Positions 8,833-17,700 of a stretch of DNA of 21,966 bases are shown here, piece after piece. The DNA comes from Candidatus Albibeggiatoa sp. nov. BB20 (GTDB lineage Bacteria > Pseudomonadota > Gammaproteobacteria > Beggiatoales > Beggiatoaceae), in NCBI GenBank assembly GCA_016744725.1, contig JADGDW010000067.1:1-21966 (forward strand), read 5' to 3'. The notes under the pieces are model-generated. The model was not told the DNA's origin, ran no database searches, and saw only the letters and a list, made by a program, of their open reading frames with translations. The position numbers and the translations under genes are program-made. Positions within the stretch are counted from its first letter, which is position 1. Each line of letters starts with the position of its first letter.

Positions 8833-10350
8833 ATGCCTAATGAAACTGAGCTTAAATTACGCATCGCGCCTGAACATGCTAGCGATTTTGCTCAATTGCC
8901 GTCACTGCAAGCCGCAACGCAATATGAGCCCAAAAGTTTATATAACACCTATTTTGATACGCCTGAGCATGATTTTTTACAAGCCAGAATTGGTTTAAGA
9001 GTGCGTCATATTGGGGATAAACGCATCCAAACCCTAAAAACAGCGGGTACGAGTTGTGGGGGTTTACATCAACGTCAAGAATGGGAAACAACCATTGATA
9101 GTGATACACCTAACTACAGTGTCTTGCCTCAAAAAATATTACCTAAATGGTGTCGCGATAAAGAGCAACGCCAATCGATTCAGCCTGTATTCGCCACTGA
9201 CTTTACTCGTACCCAATGGGATGTGAGTTTTGATGATGGTAGTTTAGTTGAAGTGGTACTAGACCAAGGCGAAGTCAGAGCAAATGAACACCGTTTGCCA
9301 TTGAATGAAGTTGAGTTAGAACTCAAAGCGGGTTCTCCTGTTAAATTGTATCAATTGGCATTAGATTTTCAGCAATCGATACCACTCACTTTAGAAAACC
9401 ACAGCAAAGCAGCACGTGGCTATGGTTTACATCATTCACAACCATTGCAATATCATAAAGCGGGAAAATTGGGCCTTAAAGTTGATTTAACGGCTGAACA
9501 AAGTTTTGAGCAAATTTGCTGGCACTGTACTGCTCATCTGCAAGCCAATGAAGATATGGTCTTGTACGGACGAGACGTTGAAGGGGTACATCAAATGCGC
9601 ATAGCTTTGCGGCGATTGCGTTCAGCATTTAGCTTATATAAAACCTTGCTTCCTGCCAATACAAATAAATGGTTACGAGATGAAATTAAATGGATTAGCA
9701 ATGTGTTAGGGGTGGCTAGAGATTGGGATGTATTTGCTTTAACTTTACAAACCGCTCAAAAGGTAAATTCACATCAGCCCGAGCAACTTAATCCTATATT
9801 AAAAAAAGTCCGAGCATTGCAAAAACATGCCTATATTAATGTGCGAGAAGCCATGCGTTCTCCACGTTATACCTGTTTATTACTGACTTTAGGACAATGG
9901 TTGACAGCGCAAACATGGCGTGAGAATGCAAATAAAAAAATCTGTTCTAAACTAGAGCAGCCGATTCAAGCATTTACCAGTAAAACTTTACAAAAACAAT
10001 ATGAACGGATTTGTAAAAAAGGCAAGAATTTAGAGAAACTTGAGCCTGAAGCACAGCATAAAATGCGAATTATGGTTAAAAAATTAAGTTGTGGCCTCCG
10101 ATTTTTTGCAGAACTCTATCCTAATCGAACCACTAAACCCTTTATGAAAGCATTATCATCATTACAAAATAGTTTAGGTATTCTCAATGATATTAGTGCA
10201 TCAGGACTGTTAATAGCGCAGCTTGAGTTGGCAGATAATGAGCCAACACGCCATTTTCTAGCAGGCTGGTATGCGCATTTATATCAAACCCATCTCACTA
10301 ACATTGCTAATGAGTGGGATAATTTCACCAAACAAGAAACCTTTTGGTAA
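8833..10350 (+). CDS. CYTH-CHAD domain protein (probable inorganic triphosphatase / polyphosphate-associated)
   Basis: A 505-residue protein. The N-terminus carries the CYTH signature ExExK (ETELK, residues 4-8), followed by the charged residues of a triphosphate tunnel metalloenzyme (for example RVRHIGDKRIQTLKT and VEVVLDQGEVRANEH), to about residue 200. From about 215 to the end lies a CHAD domain: helical, rich in His/Arg/Lys, with VHQMRIALRRLRSAF at 252-266 (H253), RDWDVF near residue 297 and MRIMVKKLSCGLRFF later on. This architecture matches E. coli YgiF-type enzymes, which hydrolyse tripolyphosphate with metal ions in the cytoplasm. CHAD domains bind polyphosphate. The only visible Shine-Dalgarno is a rather distant aggga (8815-8819), so initiation may be weak. 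thiO follows 10 bp after the stop, so the two are probably co-transcribed. Confidence 0.88.
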   Translation: MPNETELKLRIAPEHASDFAQLPSLQAATQYEPKSLYNTYFDTPEHDFLQARIGLRVRHIGDKRIQTLKTAGTSCGGLHQRQEWETTIDSDTPNYSVLPQKILPKWCRDKEQRQSIQPVFATDFTRTQWDVSFDDGSLVEVVLDQGEVRANEHRLPLNEVELELKAGSPVKLYQLALDFQQSIPLTLENHSKAARGYGLHHSQPLQYHKAGKLGLKVDLTAEQSFEQICWHCTAHLQANEDMVLYGRDVEGVHQMRIALRRLRSAFSLYKTLLPANTNKWLRDEIKWISNVLGVARDWDVFALTLQTAQKVNSHQPEQLNPILKKVRALQKHAYINVREAMRSPRYTCLLLTLGQWLTAQTWRENANKKICSKLEQPIQAFTSKTLQKQYERICKKGKNLEKLEPEAQHKMRIMVKKLSCGLRFFAELYPNRTTKPFMKALSSLQNSLGILNDISASGLLIAQLELADNEPTRHFLAGWYAHLYQTHLTNIANEWDNFTKQETFW

Positions 10351-10363
10351 GGAGTTTACATTG
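10349..10363 (+). promoter_or_regulatory. Shine-Dalgarno deciding a TTG start for thiO
   Basis: AAGGAG (10349-10354) overlaps the stop codon of the CYTH-CHAD gene and is followed after 6 nt by TTG (10361-10363). The TTG is in frame with thiO. Translation from it begins (M)SNCLVIGGGVSG, exactly where the FAD-binding Rossmann fold of this family should start. The upstream in-frame ATG (10271) would add 30 unrelated residues antisense to nothing but overlapping the previous gene. Confidence 0.8.
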
Positions 10364-11461
10364 TCTAATTGCCTTGTCATTGGTGGCGGTGTCAGTGGAA
10401 TGTTGACGGCATTACATTTACGAGCGGAAGGCTTAACCGTCACTCTTATTGAAAAAAGTACATTGGGTCAAGAGTCATCATGGGCAGGCGGCGGTATTTT
10501 ATCTCCACTTTATCCATGGCGTTATCCTGATTGCGTAAAGCAGTTAGCACAATGGAGTCAGACCTATTATCCTGCCTTTTTTGATGATTTATGTCAGCGT
10601 ACTAAAATTGATCCTGAATATATCCGTAATGGTTTTTTGATTTTAGATATGGCTGAAATGGAGCAAGCTAAGGAATGGGCAGCGCAATATAATATGCCCA
10701 TGGAGCAATTAGACAGCAAAGCCTTAAGTGAAATTGAACCCGAATTAGGTGAATATGACACTGCATTATGGTTTCCTGATATTGGTCAAGTACGCAATCC
10801 ACGTTTGATGAAGTCATTGCGCAAAGCTCTTGATTTAGAAGGAATTGAAGTTAAAGAACATCATTCTGTGACTAAGATTTGCTCACGTCAAAATAAAATT
10901 TACGGGATTGAAACTGAGCAAGGTGATTTTGGCGCGGATTATGTGGTGGTGACTGCAGGTGCGTGGAGTGGTGAATTATTATCGTCCTTAGGAGTTGATG
11001 CCAATATTCGTCCTATTCGTGGTCAGATGATTATGTTTGAAGCCCAACCGGGTTTAGTTTCACGTATCGTATTGACGAATAATCATTATGTTATTCCGCG
11101 CCGAGATGGACATATTTTGGTTGGCAGTACAGTTGAAGATGCAGGCTTTAAAAAAGTGACCACGCTAACGGCATTGGAAGATTTAAAATATTTGGCGTTT
11201 AGTGTGATTCCGCGTTTGGCTGATTATACCGTGGTGCATCAATGGGCAGGCTTACGCCCCGGCTCACCAAGCGGGATCCCATATATAGGGCAACACCCTG
11301 ATATTGAAGGCTTGTTTATTAATACAGGACATTTCCGTAATGGGATTGTATTAGGATTAGCTTCAGCACAATTATTGACAGATTTAGTATTACAACGTGA
11401 ACCGATTCTTGATCCTGCGCCTTATCATTTAAATGCTCCGCGTGGAGAAAAAATCTTTTAA
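10361..11461 (+). CDS. thiO: Glycine oxidase ThiO (FAD-dependent)
   Basis: A 366-residue D-amino-acid-oxidase-family flavoenzyme, the usual length for ThiO. From the TTG start it shows the dinucleotide-binding GGGVSG (8-13) with E31 at the end of the second beta strand, the ThiO-type SSWAGGGILSPLYPWRY block (39-55), WAGLRPGSP (295-303, R299 likely the substrate carboxylate ligand) and GHFRNGI (about 323-329) near the FAD. Family chemistry: glycine is oxidised with O2 to iminoglycine plus H2O2, supplying the thiazole moiety of thiamine in aerobes that lack the tyrosine-dependent ThiH route. No thiS, thiG or thiE neighbour is present. It lies 10 bp after the CYTH-CHAD gene and probably shares its transcript. 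A general FAD-dependent amino-acid oxidase is the main alternative reading. Confidence 0.85.
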   Translation: MSNCLVIGGGVSGMLTALHLRAEGLTVTLIEKSTLGQESSWAGGGILSPLYPWRYPDCVKQLAQWSQTYYPAFFDDLCQRTKIDPEYIRNGFLILDMAEMEQAKEWAAQYNMPMEQLDSKALSEIEPELGEYDTALWFPDIGQVRNPRLMKSLRKALDLEGIEVKEHHSVTKICSRQNKIYGIETEQGDFGADYVVVTAGAWSGELLSSLGVDANIRPIRGQMIMFEAQPGLVSRIVLTNNHYVIPRRDGHILVGSTVEDAGFKKVTTLTALEDLKYLAFSVIPRLADYTVVHQWAGLRPGSPSGIPYIGQHPDIEGLFINTGHFRNGIVLGLASAQLLTDLVLQREPILDPAPYHLNAPRGEKIF

Positions 11462-11936
11462 TACCCAATCAATAGATTTCCGTTTTTTCTCACAAAGCCC
11501 TAGGGCTGTCAGCTCTTGAAGAAATAGCAAATTTAGGGGTATTCTTAAATTGAATCCAGAAGTGCTGATTAGTAGCAATTTATAAAAAATATTTTATATT
11601 CAAATCGTTATTGATTAAATGAGAATGCTCTCTAAGATCAATAGGGGTTTGCACTGATTGTTCAGATTGCGATTTTTCTATATCAACAAATGACTGAACT
11701 TCCTATCATTTTAATTTTTTGAGCCAATCAAATACGGCTTATGGAAATCAATCACTTTTTATTCTATAACAACAATTAAATGCCATCGCTATCGCTAAAT
11801 TTTAGTATTTTCCAATCGATACCTTTTGAATCTACTTATATTTTAACGTACAGCATAAATTCTCCTTGCATCCAAATCCAACAGCCCTTAACATTCAATA
11901 TCTTTTGCCTGAAAAAACAACAAGGAATACCGTTTT
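11462..11936. other. Intergenic region upstream of aspS, 475 bp
   Basis: AT-rich and without a supportable gene on either strand. A perfect 12-bp palindrome, agccctagggct (11496-11507), lies 35 bp after the thiO stop; it has no T-tract. I find no convincing -35/-10 pair for aspS; ttgaat (11826-11831) is not followed at 16-18 nt by a good -10. The aspS Shine-Dalgarno is aagga (11922-11926). No tRNA-like cloverleaf was recognised. Confidence 0.5.
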
Positions 11937-13730
11937 ATGCGTAGCCACTACTGTGGACAAGTCAATGAGTCTTTCATTACTCAAGAAGTCACTTTATGCG
12001 GCTGGGTGCACCGTCGTCGCGATCATGGTGGCGTGATTTTTATCGATTTGCGCGACCGCATGGGTTTAGTGCAAGTGGTGATTGACCCTGATACAGAGCA
12101 AGCCTTTGCTTTAGCTGAAAAAGTCAGAACTGAATATGTGTTAAAAATCACAGGGAAAGTGCGAAATCGTCCTGAAGGCACAGAAAATCCAGAAATGCCA
12201 ACGGGCATGATTGAAGTATTAGGCAAAGAATTAGAAATCTTAAATGCTGCTGATACACCGCCATTCCAGTTAGATGATGAGTTAGTCAGTGAAGAGCATC
12301 GCTTGCGTTATCGCTATATCGATTTGCGTCGTCCACAGATGCAACAGCGTTTCCAAATGCGTGCTAAAGCCAATAATATTTTGCGTAATTATTTAGATGA
12401 CAAGGGCTTTTTAGAAATTGAAACCCCGATGTTGACCAAGGCAACGCCTGAAGGTGCGCGTGATTATCTTGTGCCGAGTCGTACTCATGAAGGGGATTTT
12501 TTCGCTTTACCGCAATCGCCTCAGTTGTTTAAACAATTGTTGATGATGTCGGGTATGGATCGTTATTATCAAATCGTGCGTTGTTTTCGTGATGAAGATT
12601 TACGTGCAGATCGCCAGCCTGAATTTACTCAGTTAGATATTGAGATGTCATTCACTGATGAAGCAGAATTGCGCGGCATTATGGAAGATATGATACGGCA
12701 TTTATTCAAACAAGTTTTGGATGTTGATTTGCCGAGTCCATTCCCAACCATGCCTTATGCTGAAGCGATGTTGCGTTTTGGTTCTGATAAGCCTGATTTG
12801 CGGAATCCTTTGGAAATTCAAGATGTTGCTCATTTATTGCAGGATATTGAATTTAAAGTATTTGCCGCGCCTGCGAAAGACCCTAATGGACGGGTTGCCG
12901 CGTTAAAAGTCCCACAAGGCAGCAAAAAATTATCACGTAAGAAAATTGATGAATATACTAAATTTGTCAGCATTTACGGTGCGAAAGGCTTGGCTTATAT
13001 CAAAGTCAACGAAGTTAGCAAAGGACGTGAAGGCTTACAATCGCCGATTTTGAAATTTTTACCTGATGACGCAGTCGAAGGCATTATTAAATTGACCGAA
13101 GCGACAGACGGTGATTTAATTTTCTTTGGCGCGGATACAACTAAAGTAGTGAATGAAGCTTTAGGCGCGTTACGTTTGAAACTTGGCGAAGATTTAGAAT
13201 TAAACGCACAAGGTTGGAAACCATTATGGGTTGTGGATTTCCCTATGTTTGAATGGAGCGAAAGTGATAAACGTTGGGAATCTTTACATCATCCATTTAC
13301 AGCACCTGATGTGAGTGTTGATGCTTTAGAAGCTGATCCAAAAGCCTGTTTATCTCGTGCTTATGACATGGTGTTGAATGGTTCTGAAATTGGCGGTGGT
13401 TCAATCCGTATTCATAAACCAGAAATGCAAGCCGCTGTATTCAAATTATTAGGCATTGGTGATGAGGAAGCACGTGAGAAGTTTGGCTTCTTATTGGATG
13501 CCTTGACTTATGGTTGTCCGCCACATGGTGGTATCGCATTTGGTTTGGATCGCCTTATGATGTTAATGACGGGTGCAAGTTCAATCCGTGATGTGATTGC
13601 ATTTCCTAAAACGCAGACAGCAAGTTGTTTATTGACTTCTGCGCCATCAGCGGCCAGTGATGCACAATTGCGTGATTTACATATTAAATTGCGTCCTCGT
13701 GTGAAAGAAACAAAAGAAGCTGAGGCTTAA
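11937..13730 (+). CDS. aspS: Aspartyl-tRNA synthetase (bacterial type, probably non-discriminating)
   Basis: A 597-residue class II aminoacyl-tRNA synthetase, collinear with gammaproteobacterial AspRS. It has an N-terminal OB-fold anticodon-binding domain (CGWVHRRRDHGG, 21-32), then LRYRYIDLRRP (motif 1 region), motif 2 FRDEDLRADRQPEFTQ (217-232, R218), the bacterial GAD insertion domain (about 300-410), and motif 3 GIAFGLDRL (532-540, R539). Aspartate is adenylated and attached to tRNA-Asp in the cytoplasm. H30 and G81 correspond to the His/Gly pair found in Pseudomonas-type non-discriminating AspRS; E. coli has Leu and a non-Gly residue there. The ATG is preceded by aagga at 10 nt. Arg codons are almost all CGT/CGC. 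The 3' end (last two codons) is part of a 40-bp direct repeat seen again at 14363. Confidence 0.97.
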   Translation: MRSHYCGQVNESFITQEVTLCGWVHRRRDHGGVIFIDLRDRMGLVQVVIDPDTEQAFALAEKVRTEYVLKITGKVRNRPEGTENPEMPTGMIEVLGKELEILNAADTPPFQLDDELVSEEHRLRYRYIDLRRPQMQQRFQMRAKANNILRNYLDDKGFLEIETPMLTKATPEGARDYLVPSRTHEGDFFALPQSPQLFKQLLMMSGMDRYYQIVRCFRDEDLRADRQPEFTQLDIEMSFTDEAELRGIMEDMIRHLFKQVLDVDLPSPFPTMPYAEAMLRFGSDKPDLRNPLEIQDVAHLLQDIEFKVFAAPAKDPNGRVAALKVPQGSKKLSRKKIDEYTKFVSIYGAKGLAYIKVNEVSKGREGLQSPILKFLPDDAVEGIIKLTEATDGDLIFFGADTTKVVNEALGALRLKLGEDLELNAQGWKPLWVVDFPMFEWSESDKRWESLHHPFTAPDVSVDALEADPKACLSRAYDMVLNGSEIGGGSIRIHKPEMQAAVFKLLGIGDEEAREKFGFLLDALTYGCPPHGGIAFGLDRLMMLMTGASSIRDVIAFPKTQTASCLLTSAPSAASDAQLRDLHIKLRPRVKETKEAEA

Positions 13731-13764
13731 TTTAGCAATGTAAGTTGGGGTTTATAATGAGCCT
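13725..13764 (+). repeat. Direct repeat copy 1, overlapping the aspS 3' end
   Basis: 40 bp beginning gcttaatttagcaatgtaag. It matches 14363-14402 at 38 of 40 positions (differences at repeat positions 26 and 30). It includes the last Ala codon and stop of aspS and ends 24 bp before the start of the unknown gene at 13789. The offset between copies is 638 bp. Confidence 0.9.
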
Positions 13765-13772
13765 CGACTTAC
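13740..13772 (+). other. Hairpin downstream of aspS (no T-tract)
   Basis: An 11-bp stem (13740-13750 with 13762-13772, two G-U pairs) closes an 11-nt loop. It is followed by an A-run rather than T residues, so it is not a classical rho-independent terminator on the plus strand. It may be a degenerate terminator or a 3' end protector. The second repeat copy forms a shorter version (14380-14387 with 14401-14408). Confidence 0.5.
13753..13758 (+). promoter_or_regulatory. Candidate -10 element for the unknown gene
   Basis: A perfect TATAAT lies inside repeat copy 1, placing a start site near 13765 and a leader of about 24 nt before the ATG at 13789. The -35 is poor: ttagca at 13732-13737 gives a short 15-nt spacer. 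In repeat copy 2 the same position reads TGTAAT. Confidence 0.35.
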
Positions 13773-13788
13773 AAAAAGAGATGAAAAT

Positions 13789-14349
13789 ATGTCTGAGCTA
13801 ACTCAAGTTGATATTTTGATTATCGTAAAAGATATTGTTATTGCTGTTGTTGCTGTTGGAGGACTTTTTTTAGGTCTTTATAATTTGAAGCGCGAACAGA
13901 AAAAAGATAAGGTAAACTTGGTTATAGTTCCAAGCTCAATAAGATCACTGGATGGAGAAAATACAATCTTTTCTAAAAATGAGTTTTTTGAAGACGTTAG
14001 TCCAGATTGTCTTGTAGTCAAGATTAAGAATCTTAGCTACTTTTCTGTCAAAGTTGACGAAGTTGGTTTTTTATTGAAAGGAACAAACCGAAGACTGCCA
14101 TCTTTTAGACTTTTAAAAACTCCTTATGAAGCAAAATTTTTTGACTGGCCAATAAAGCTTGAATCAAGAGATAGCATTACGGGTTACATGTTTGTGAAAG
14201 AGTTAATAGAAGACAAAGATGTATCTAAGATTAAAGCTGTCTATACTCGCACGATATGTGAAAATTTGACCATAGGGAAATCAAAAGCACTTGAGCAAAT
14301 GATTCAATATTATGCTAAAGAAAGAAAGAGAAAAATTAGTCAACGCTAA
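13789..14349 (+). CDS. Membrane-anchored protein of unknown function in a repeat-flanked cassette
   Basis: 186 residues, not recognised. Residues 8-31 form one hydrophobic segment (ILIIVKDIVIAVVAVGGLFL), followed by a strongly basic stretch (KREQKKDK, 34-41). By the positive-inside rule this puts the roughly 145-residue C-terminal domain in the cytoplasm. That domain reads as beta-rich (for example VVKIKNLSYFSVKVDEVGFL), compatible with an Ig-like sandwich seen in many small anchored proteins of accessory regions; this is inference. The C-terminus is basic (KERKRKISQR). The Shine-Dalgarno is weak (agag at 13777-13780). Codon use differs from its neighbours: 6 of 10 Arg codons are AGA, whereas aspS uses CGT/CGC almost throughout. 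Together with the flanking 40-bp direct repeats this suggests horizontal acquisition. No toxin, antitoxin or nuclease motif is visible. Confidence 0.75.
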   Translation: MSELTQVDILIIVKDIVIAVVAVGGLFLGLYNLKREQKKDKVNLVIVPSSIRSLDGENTIFSKNEFFEDVSPDCLVVKIKNLSYFSVKVDEVGFLLKGTNRRLPSFRLLKTPYEAKFFDWPIKLESRDSITGYMFVKELIEDKDVSKIKAVYTRTICENLTIGKSKALEQMIQYYAKERKRKISQR

Positions 14350-14362
14350 AACGTAAACAGAA

Positions 14363-14402
14363 GCTTAATTTAGCAATGTAAGTTGGGATTTGTAATGAGC
14401 CT
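14363..14402 (+). repeat. Direct repeat copy 2, downstream of the unknown gene
   Basis: 38/40 match to 13725-13764. To its left the sequence gtaaacagaag resembles the aspS 3' coding sequence (gaaacaaaagaag) if small gaps are allowed, so the duplicated unit may once have included more of the aspS end. It begins 14 bp after the stop of the unknown gene. Confidence 0.9.
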
Positions 14403-14746
14403 TAACTTTTAGAAATCATTCCGACAACATTATACATATAACAATACTTTTATAAAATATTAAATTTACACCTTAAAACATATAATTCATTGATTTAAAA
14501 TGTTTATATATAAAAACAAAATGTAGATAAAAATCACCTTTTATCCTATTAGTCATTAAAAACCTCCTAAATATGCTTATTATCCAATATTCGTTTCCTT
14601 AAAATTAACGAATTACTGTTTTTCTATGTTTTAAATATCTCCATCTCTCACATTATTCCAGTCTTATTTTATGGCCTATCATTTGCGTGCTGTCTGTCTT
14701 AATTATTTATAAATCAGACACTAGCTATAACGGGGAGAGTGTCATT
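14403..14746. other. Intergenic region upstream of the TPS exoprotein, 344 bp
   Basis: Very AT-rich, and no gene is supported. A TATAAA hexamer (14708-14713) about 20 bp before the Shine-Dalgarno could serve as -10 for the exoprotein gene, but no good -35 is found at the proper distance (ttgcgt at 14683-14688 leaves 19 nt). Confidence 0.4.
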
Positions 14747-14749
14747 ATG
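14732..14749 (+). promoter_or_regulatory. Shine-Dalgarno fixing the exoprotein start at ATG 14747
   Basis: GGGGAG (14732-14737) lies 9 nt before the ATG at 14747. This start places a canonical signal peptide at the very N-terminus. The upstream in-frame GTG (14687) has no ribosome-binding site and would put 20 polar residues in front of the signal peptide. Confidence 0.8.
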
Positions 14750-17700
14750 CTCTTAATAATATTATTTATACTGGTTTGTTTGACCACAACTGTACAAGCC
14801 GAAATCTCAATTAACAATACACCATTAGCAATCGAAAATAACAGGTTTAATATCACTCAAAACTTAGGCAATACGGTTGGCAATAATTTGTTTCATAGCT
14901 TTGAGCACTTTAATTTAAATCAGGGCGAAATCGCTCAGTTTTCAGGTTCTGAACAGATTCAAAATATCATTTCTCGAGTAACAGGTGGCAAGGCCAGTTT
15001 TATCAATGGCACAATTCGTTCAACGATTCCTGATGCTAATTTCTATTTTTTAAATCCTTATGGCATCTTGTTTGGCGAGTTTGCTACCTTGGAACTTCAG
15101 GGCAGTTTTCACGCATCCAGTGCAGATTATTTAAAACTGGCTGATGATGGTGAATTCCATGCAAGATTTCCACAACGGGATATTTTAACCGCCGCACCTG
15201 TGGAATCATTTGGATTTTTAAATCATGCCCCTGCATCATTATCAGTTGAAAACAGCCAATTAATCGTAGCCGAACATAAAAGTTTATCACTAACAGGTGG
15301 CAAACTTTCTATCACCAATGCAAACTTGACCGCACCCGCAGGCCGTATTTATTTGGCAACTCTCGATACAGCAGGAGAGCTGAACCCAAATATCAATGAT
15401 TTCACAACATCTTCATTACAAAGCAATATTACGATTTCACAACAATCAATGATTGATAGCAGTGGTCGTTATGGTGGAGGGATTTTTATTCGTTCTGGTC
15501 AATTTATTATTGATGACAGTACCATAACCGCCAATACGTTAGGCAGTCAGAATGGGGAATTGATTGACATTTCAGCCAATAATATTACGTTACGACAAGG
15601 AGTAATAATCAGTGCAACTGTGTCAGGCCTTGGGCGCGGAGCGGATATTAAACTCAACGCGACACAATCGATTGATGCGGCGGTAGAAAATATTGATACC
15701 ACGCCCAATCGAATTATTGCTTTTGCCAGCCCAGCGGATAGCTCAAACAATCAAACAGGTGATGCAGGTACAATTTCACTGGATGCTAAAAATATTCAAT
15801 TTCAAGATGGCTCATCCATTCTCAATCAAACCAGCAGTAGTGGCAAAGGTGGTGATGTTGTATTAAACGCTGAAGAATCTGTAATGATTAAAGGTACGGG
15901 TAGTCGGCAAGATGGTTATCCCAGTAGTCTTCGTGTTTTCACTTTAGGACAAGCCGCGAATTCGGGTAATAGTGGCAAAATGTCTATTACTGCGAATCAA
16001 GTCACGATCAGAGATGGAGCATCGTTACATTCAAGAACATTTGGGGCGGCGAATTCAGGAGATATGACTGTAAAGGCATCTAATATTTTGCTGGAAGACG
16101 CTTTAGCGATGGCGATTACTTTTGTTTCTGGCAAAACGGGTACTCTCACATTTGAAGCAGATAACGAACTTAGACTACAAGGAATAGGAGCAAATCTTTA
16201 TAATTTATCACTCAGTTCAGGTGATGCAGGTAATATTTACCTTAAAGCACAAGATATTATATTGAATGACAGTGCTAGCATTACATCATTGGCGCGTCGT
16301 ACAGGTCGTGCGGGCAATATTTACGTGGAAGCAGCTAACAAACTGTCTCTCAGTGGCAACAGCGCAAGCGATGATGGGGGGTGGGCGAGCACCATACAAT
16401 CAAATACCTCACCAACCCAAATACAAAATGGCTATGCTATTGATAATGGGGGTCATATCAATATCAAAGCAGGTGAATTATTTATGCGAGATGGAGGAAT
16501 CATTACAACAAGTTCACGTTCTCGTCTTGGTTATCAAGCAGGCAATGGTGGCAATATTGATATAGAAGTTGCTGGTGCGATTGATATTGCGGGAATTAAT
16601 CCTTATGGTCGAAATATAGCTGGATTTGAAACAGGTATTTACGCCAATAGTATTGGGGTCGGTGAGAACGGGGGAAATGGTGGCAATATTCGCTTGCAGG
16701 CACAATCACTCAGCATTAAAGACGGTGCGGCAATTACAACCAGTACCGATAATTATGGCTCAGGTGGTACGATTGAAATAAATGTGCATGACACGATTGC
16801 TATTAGCGGCGACTCCTCTGTTATACCACTTAAAAAATCAGGAACTAGCCAAGCCAGTTATTTAGAAGAGTTTGCAGCATTTAGCCATTTTAATCAATCA
16901 ACTAGCGGCATTTATGCCAATTCACAAGATAAAAGTAAAAACGCAGGTTCTGCGGGTAATATTGATTTAACCACCAAAAACCTGAATTTAAGTAATAAGG
17001 CAACTATTTCAACTTCAGGTACAGGTGGTGGAAAAGCAGGCAATATAAACCTGAATGTCAAGCAACTTCAAATGGATAGAAGTACTCGAATTGCTTCGGA
17101 AAATCAATTTATTAATCGCTACCAATTTGACAATATTGCACAGCGTGACAGTGCATTAGTAGTCAAAGGTGATGTGATTGAAGTCGCTGATTTGGGCAAT
17201 GGTGTAAAAGGCAATTATGTCAATATTGGTGATTATCTGATTCAAACCCGCATCTTGCTTGATCCTGTTGAAAATATGCAAGTTTTAAGTGAATTATCTA
17301 ATCAATATCGTGTTTTTGAAGGTCAAATTGTTGAGGTTAAAGATGTGGGTGATGGTTCATCAGGGCAATTTATCTATACACGACATCCTCGAGTTGGTTT
17401 AGATACTTGGCAACGTATGAATAGTCAAATTACAACAACATTGGATACAACACAAAAGATACTTGAAGTGCGGAGTGATGGTGGTTATCGACCAGGAGAA
17501 GTATTGCCTGATTATCAACTGGGTGAACGGATTAGAGTGCTAGACATGGGTGATGGCAAGTCAGCAGACTTTATTTACGCCAATATTTTTAGCCCTGATA
17601 ATAATATCTATGTCCGATTTGTTAGAGTCAATCAGTTTAATCTCACCGATGAATCAACCCTGCATACACTGTCTGAACAGGTTTCATTCCAAGACCAAAA

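Noticed and set aside
10271..10360. ATG at 10271 as the thiO start
   Set aside because: It adds 30 residues not seen at the N-terminus of this family, overlaps the upstream gene and has no ribosome-binding site, whereas the TTG at 10361 has AAGGAG at 6 nt.
11462..11600. Minus-strand open stretch after thiO as a gene remnant
   Set aside because: It is about 40 codons, has no start or ribosome-binding site, and continues antisense into thiO; no family was recognised.
14687..14746. GTG at 14687 as the exoprotein start
   Set aside because: It has no Shine-Dalgarno and would precede the signal peptide with 20 mostly polar residues; the ATG at 14747 has GGGGAG and a canonical signal peptide.
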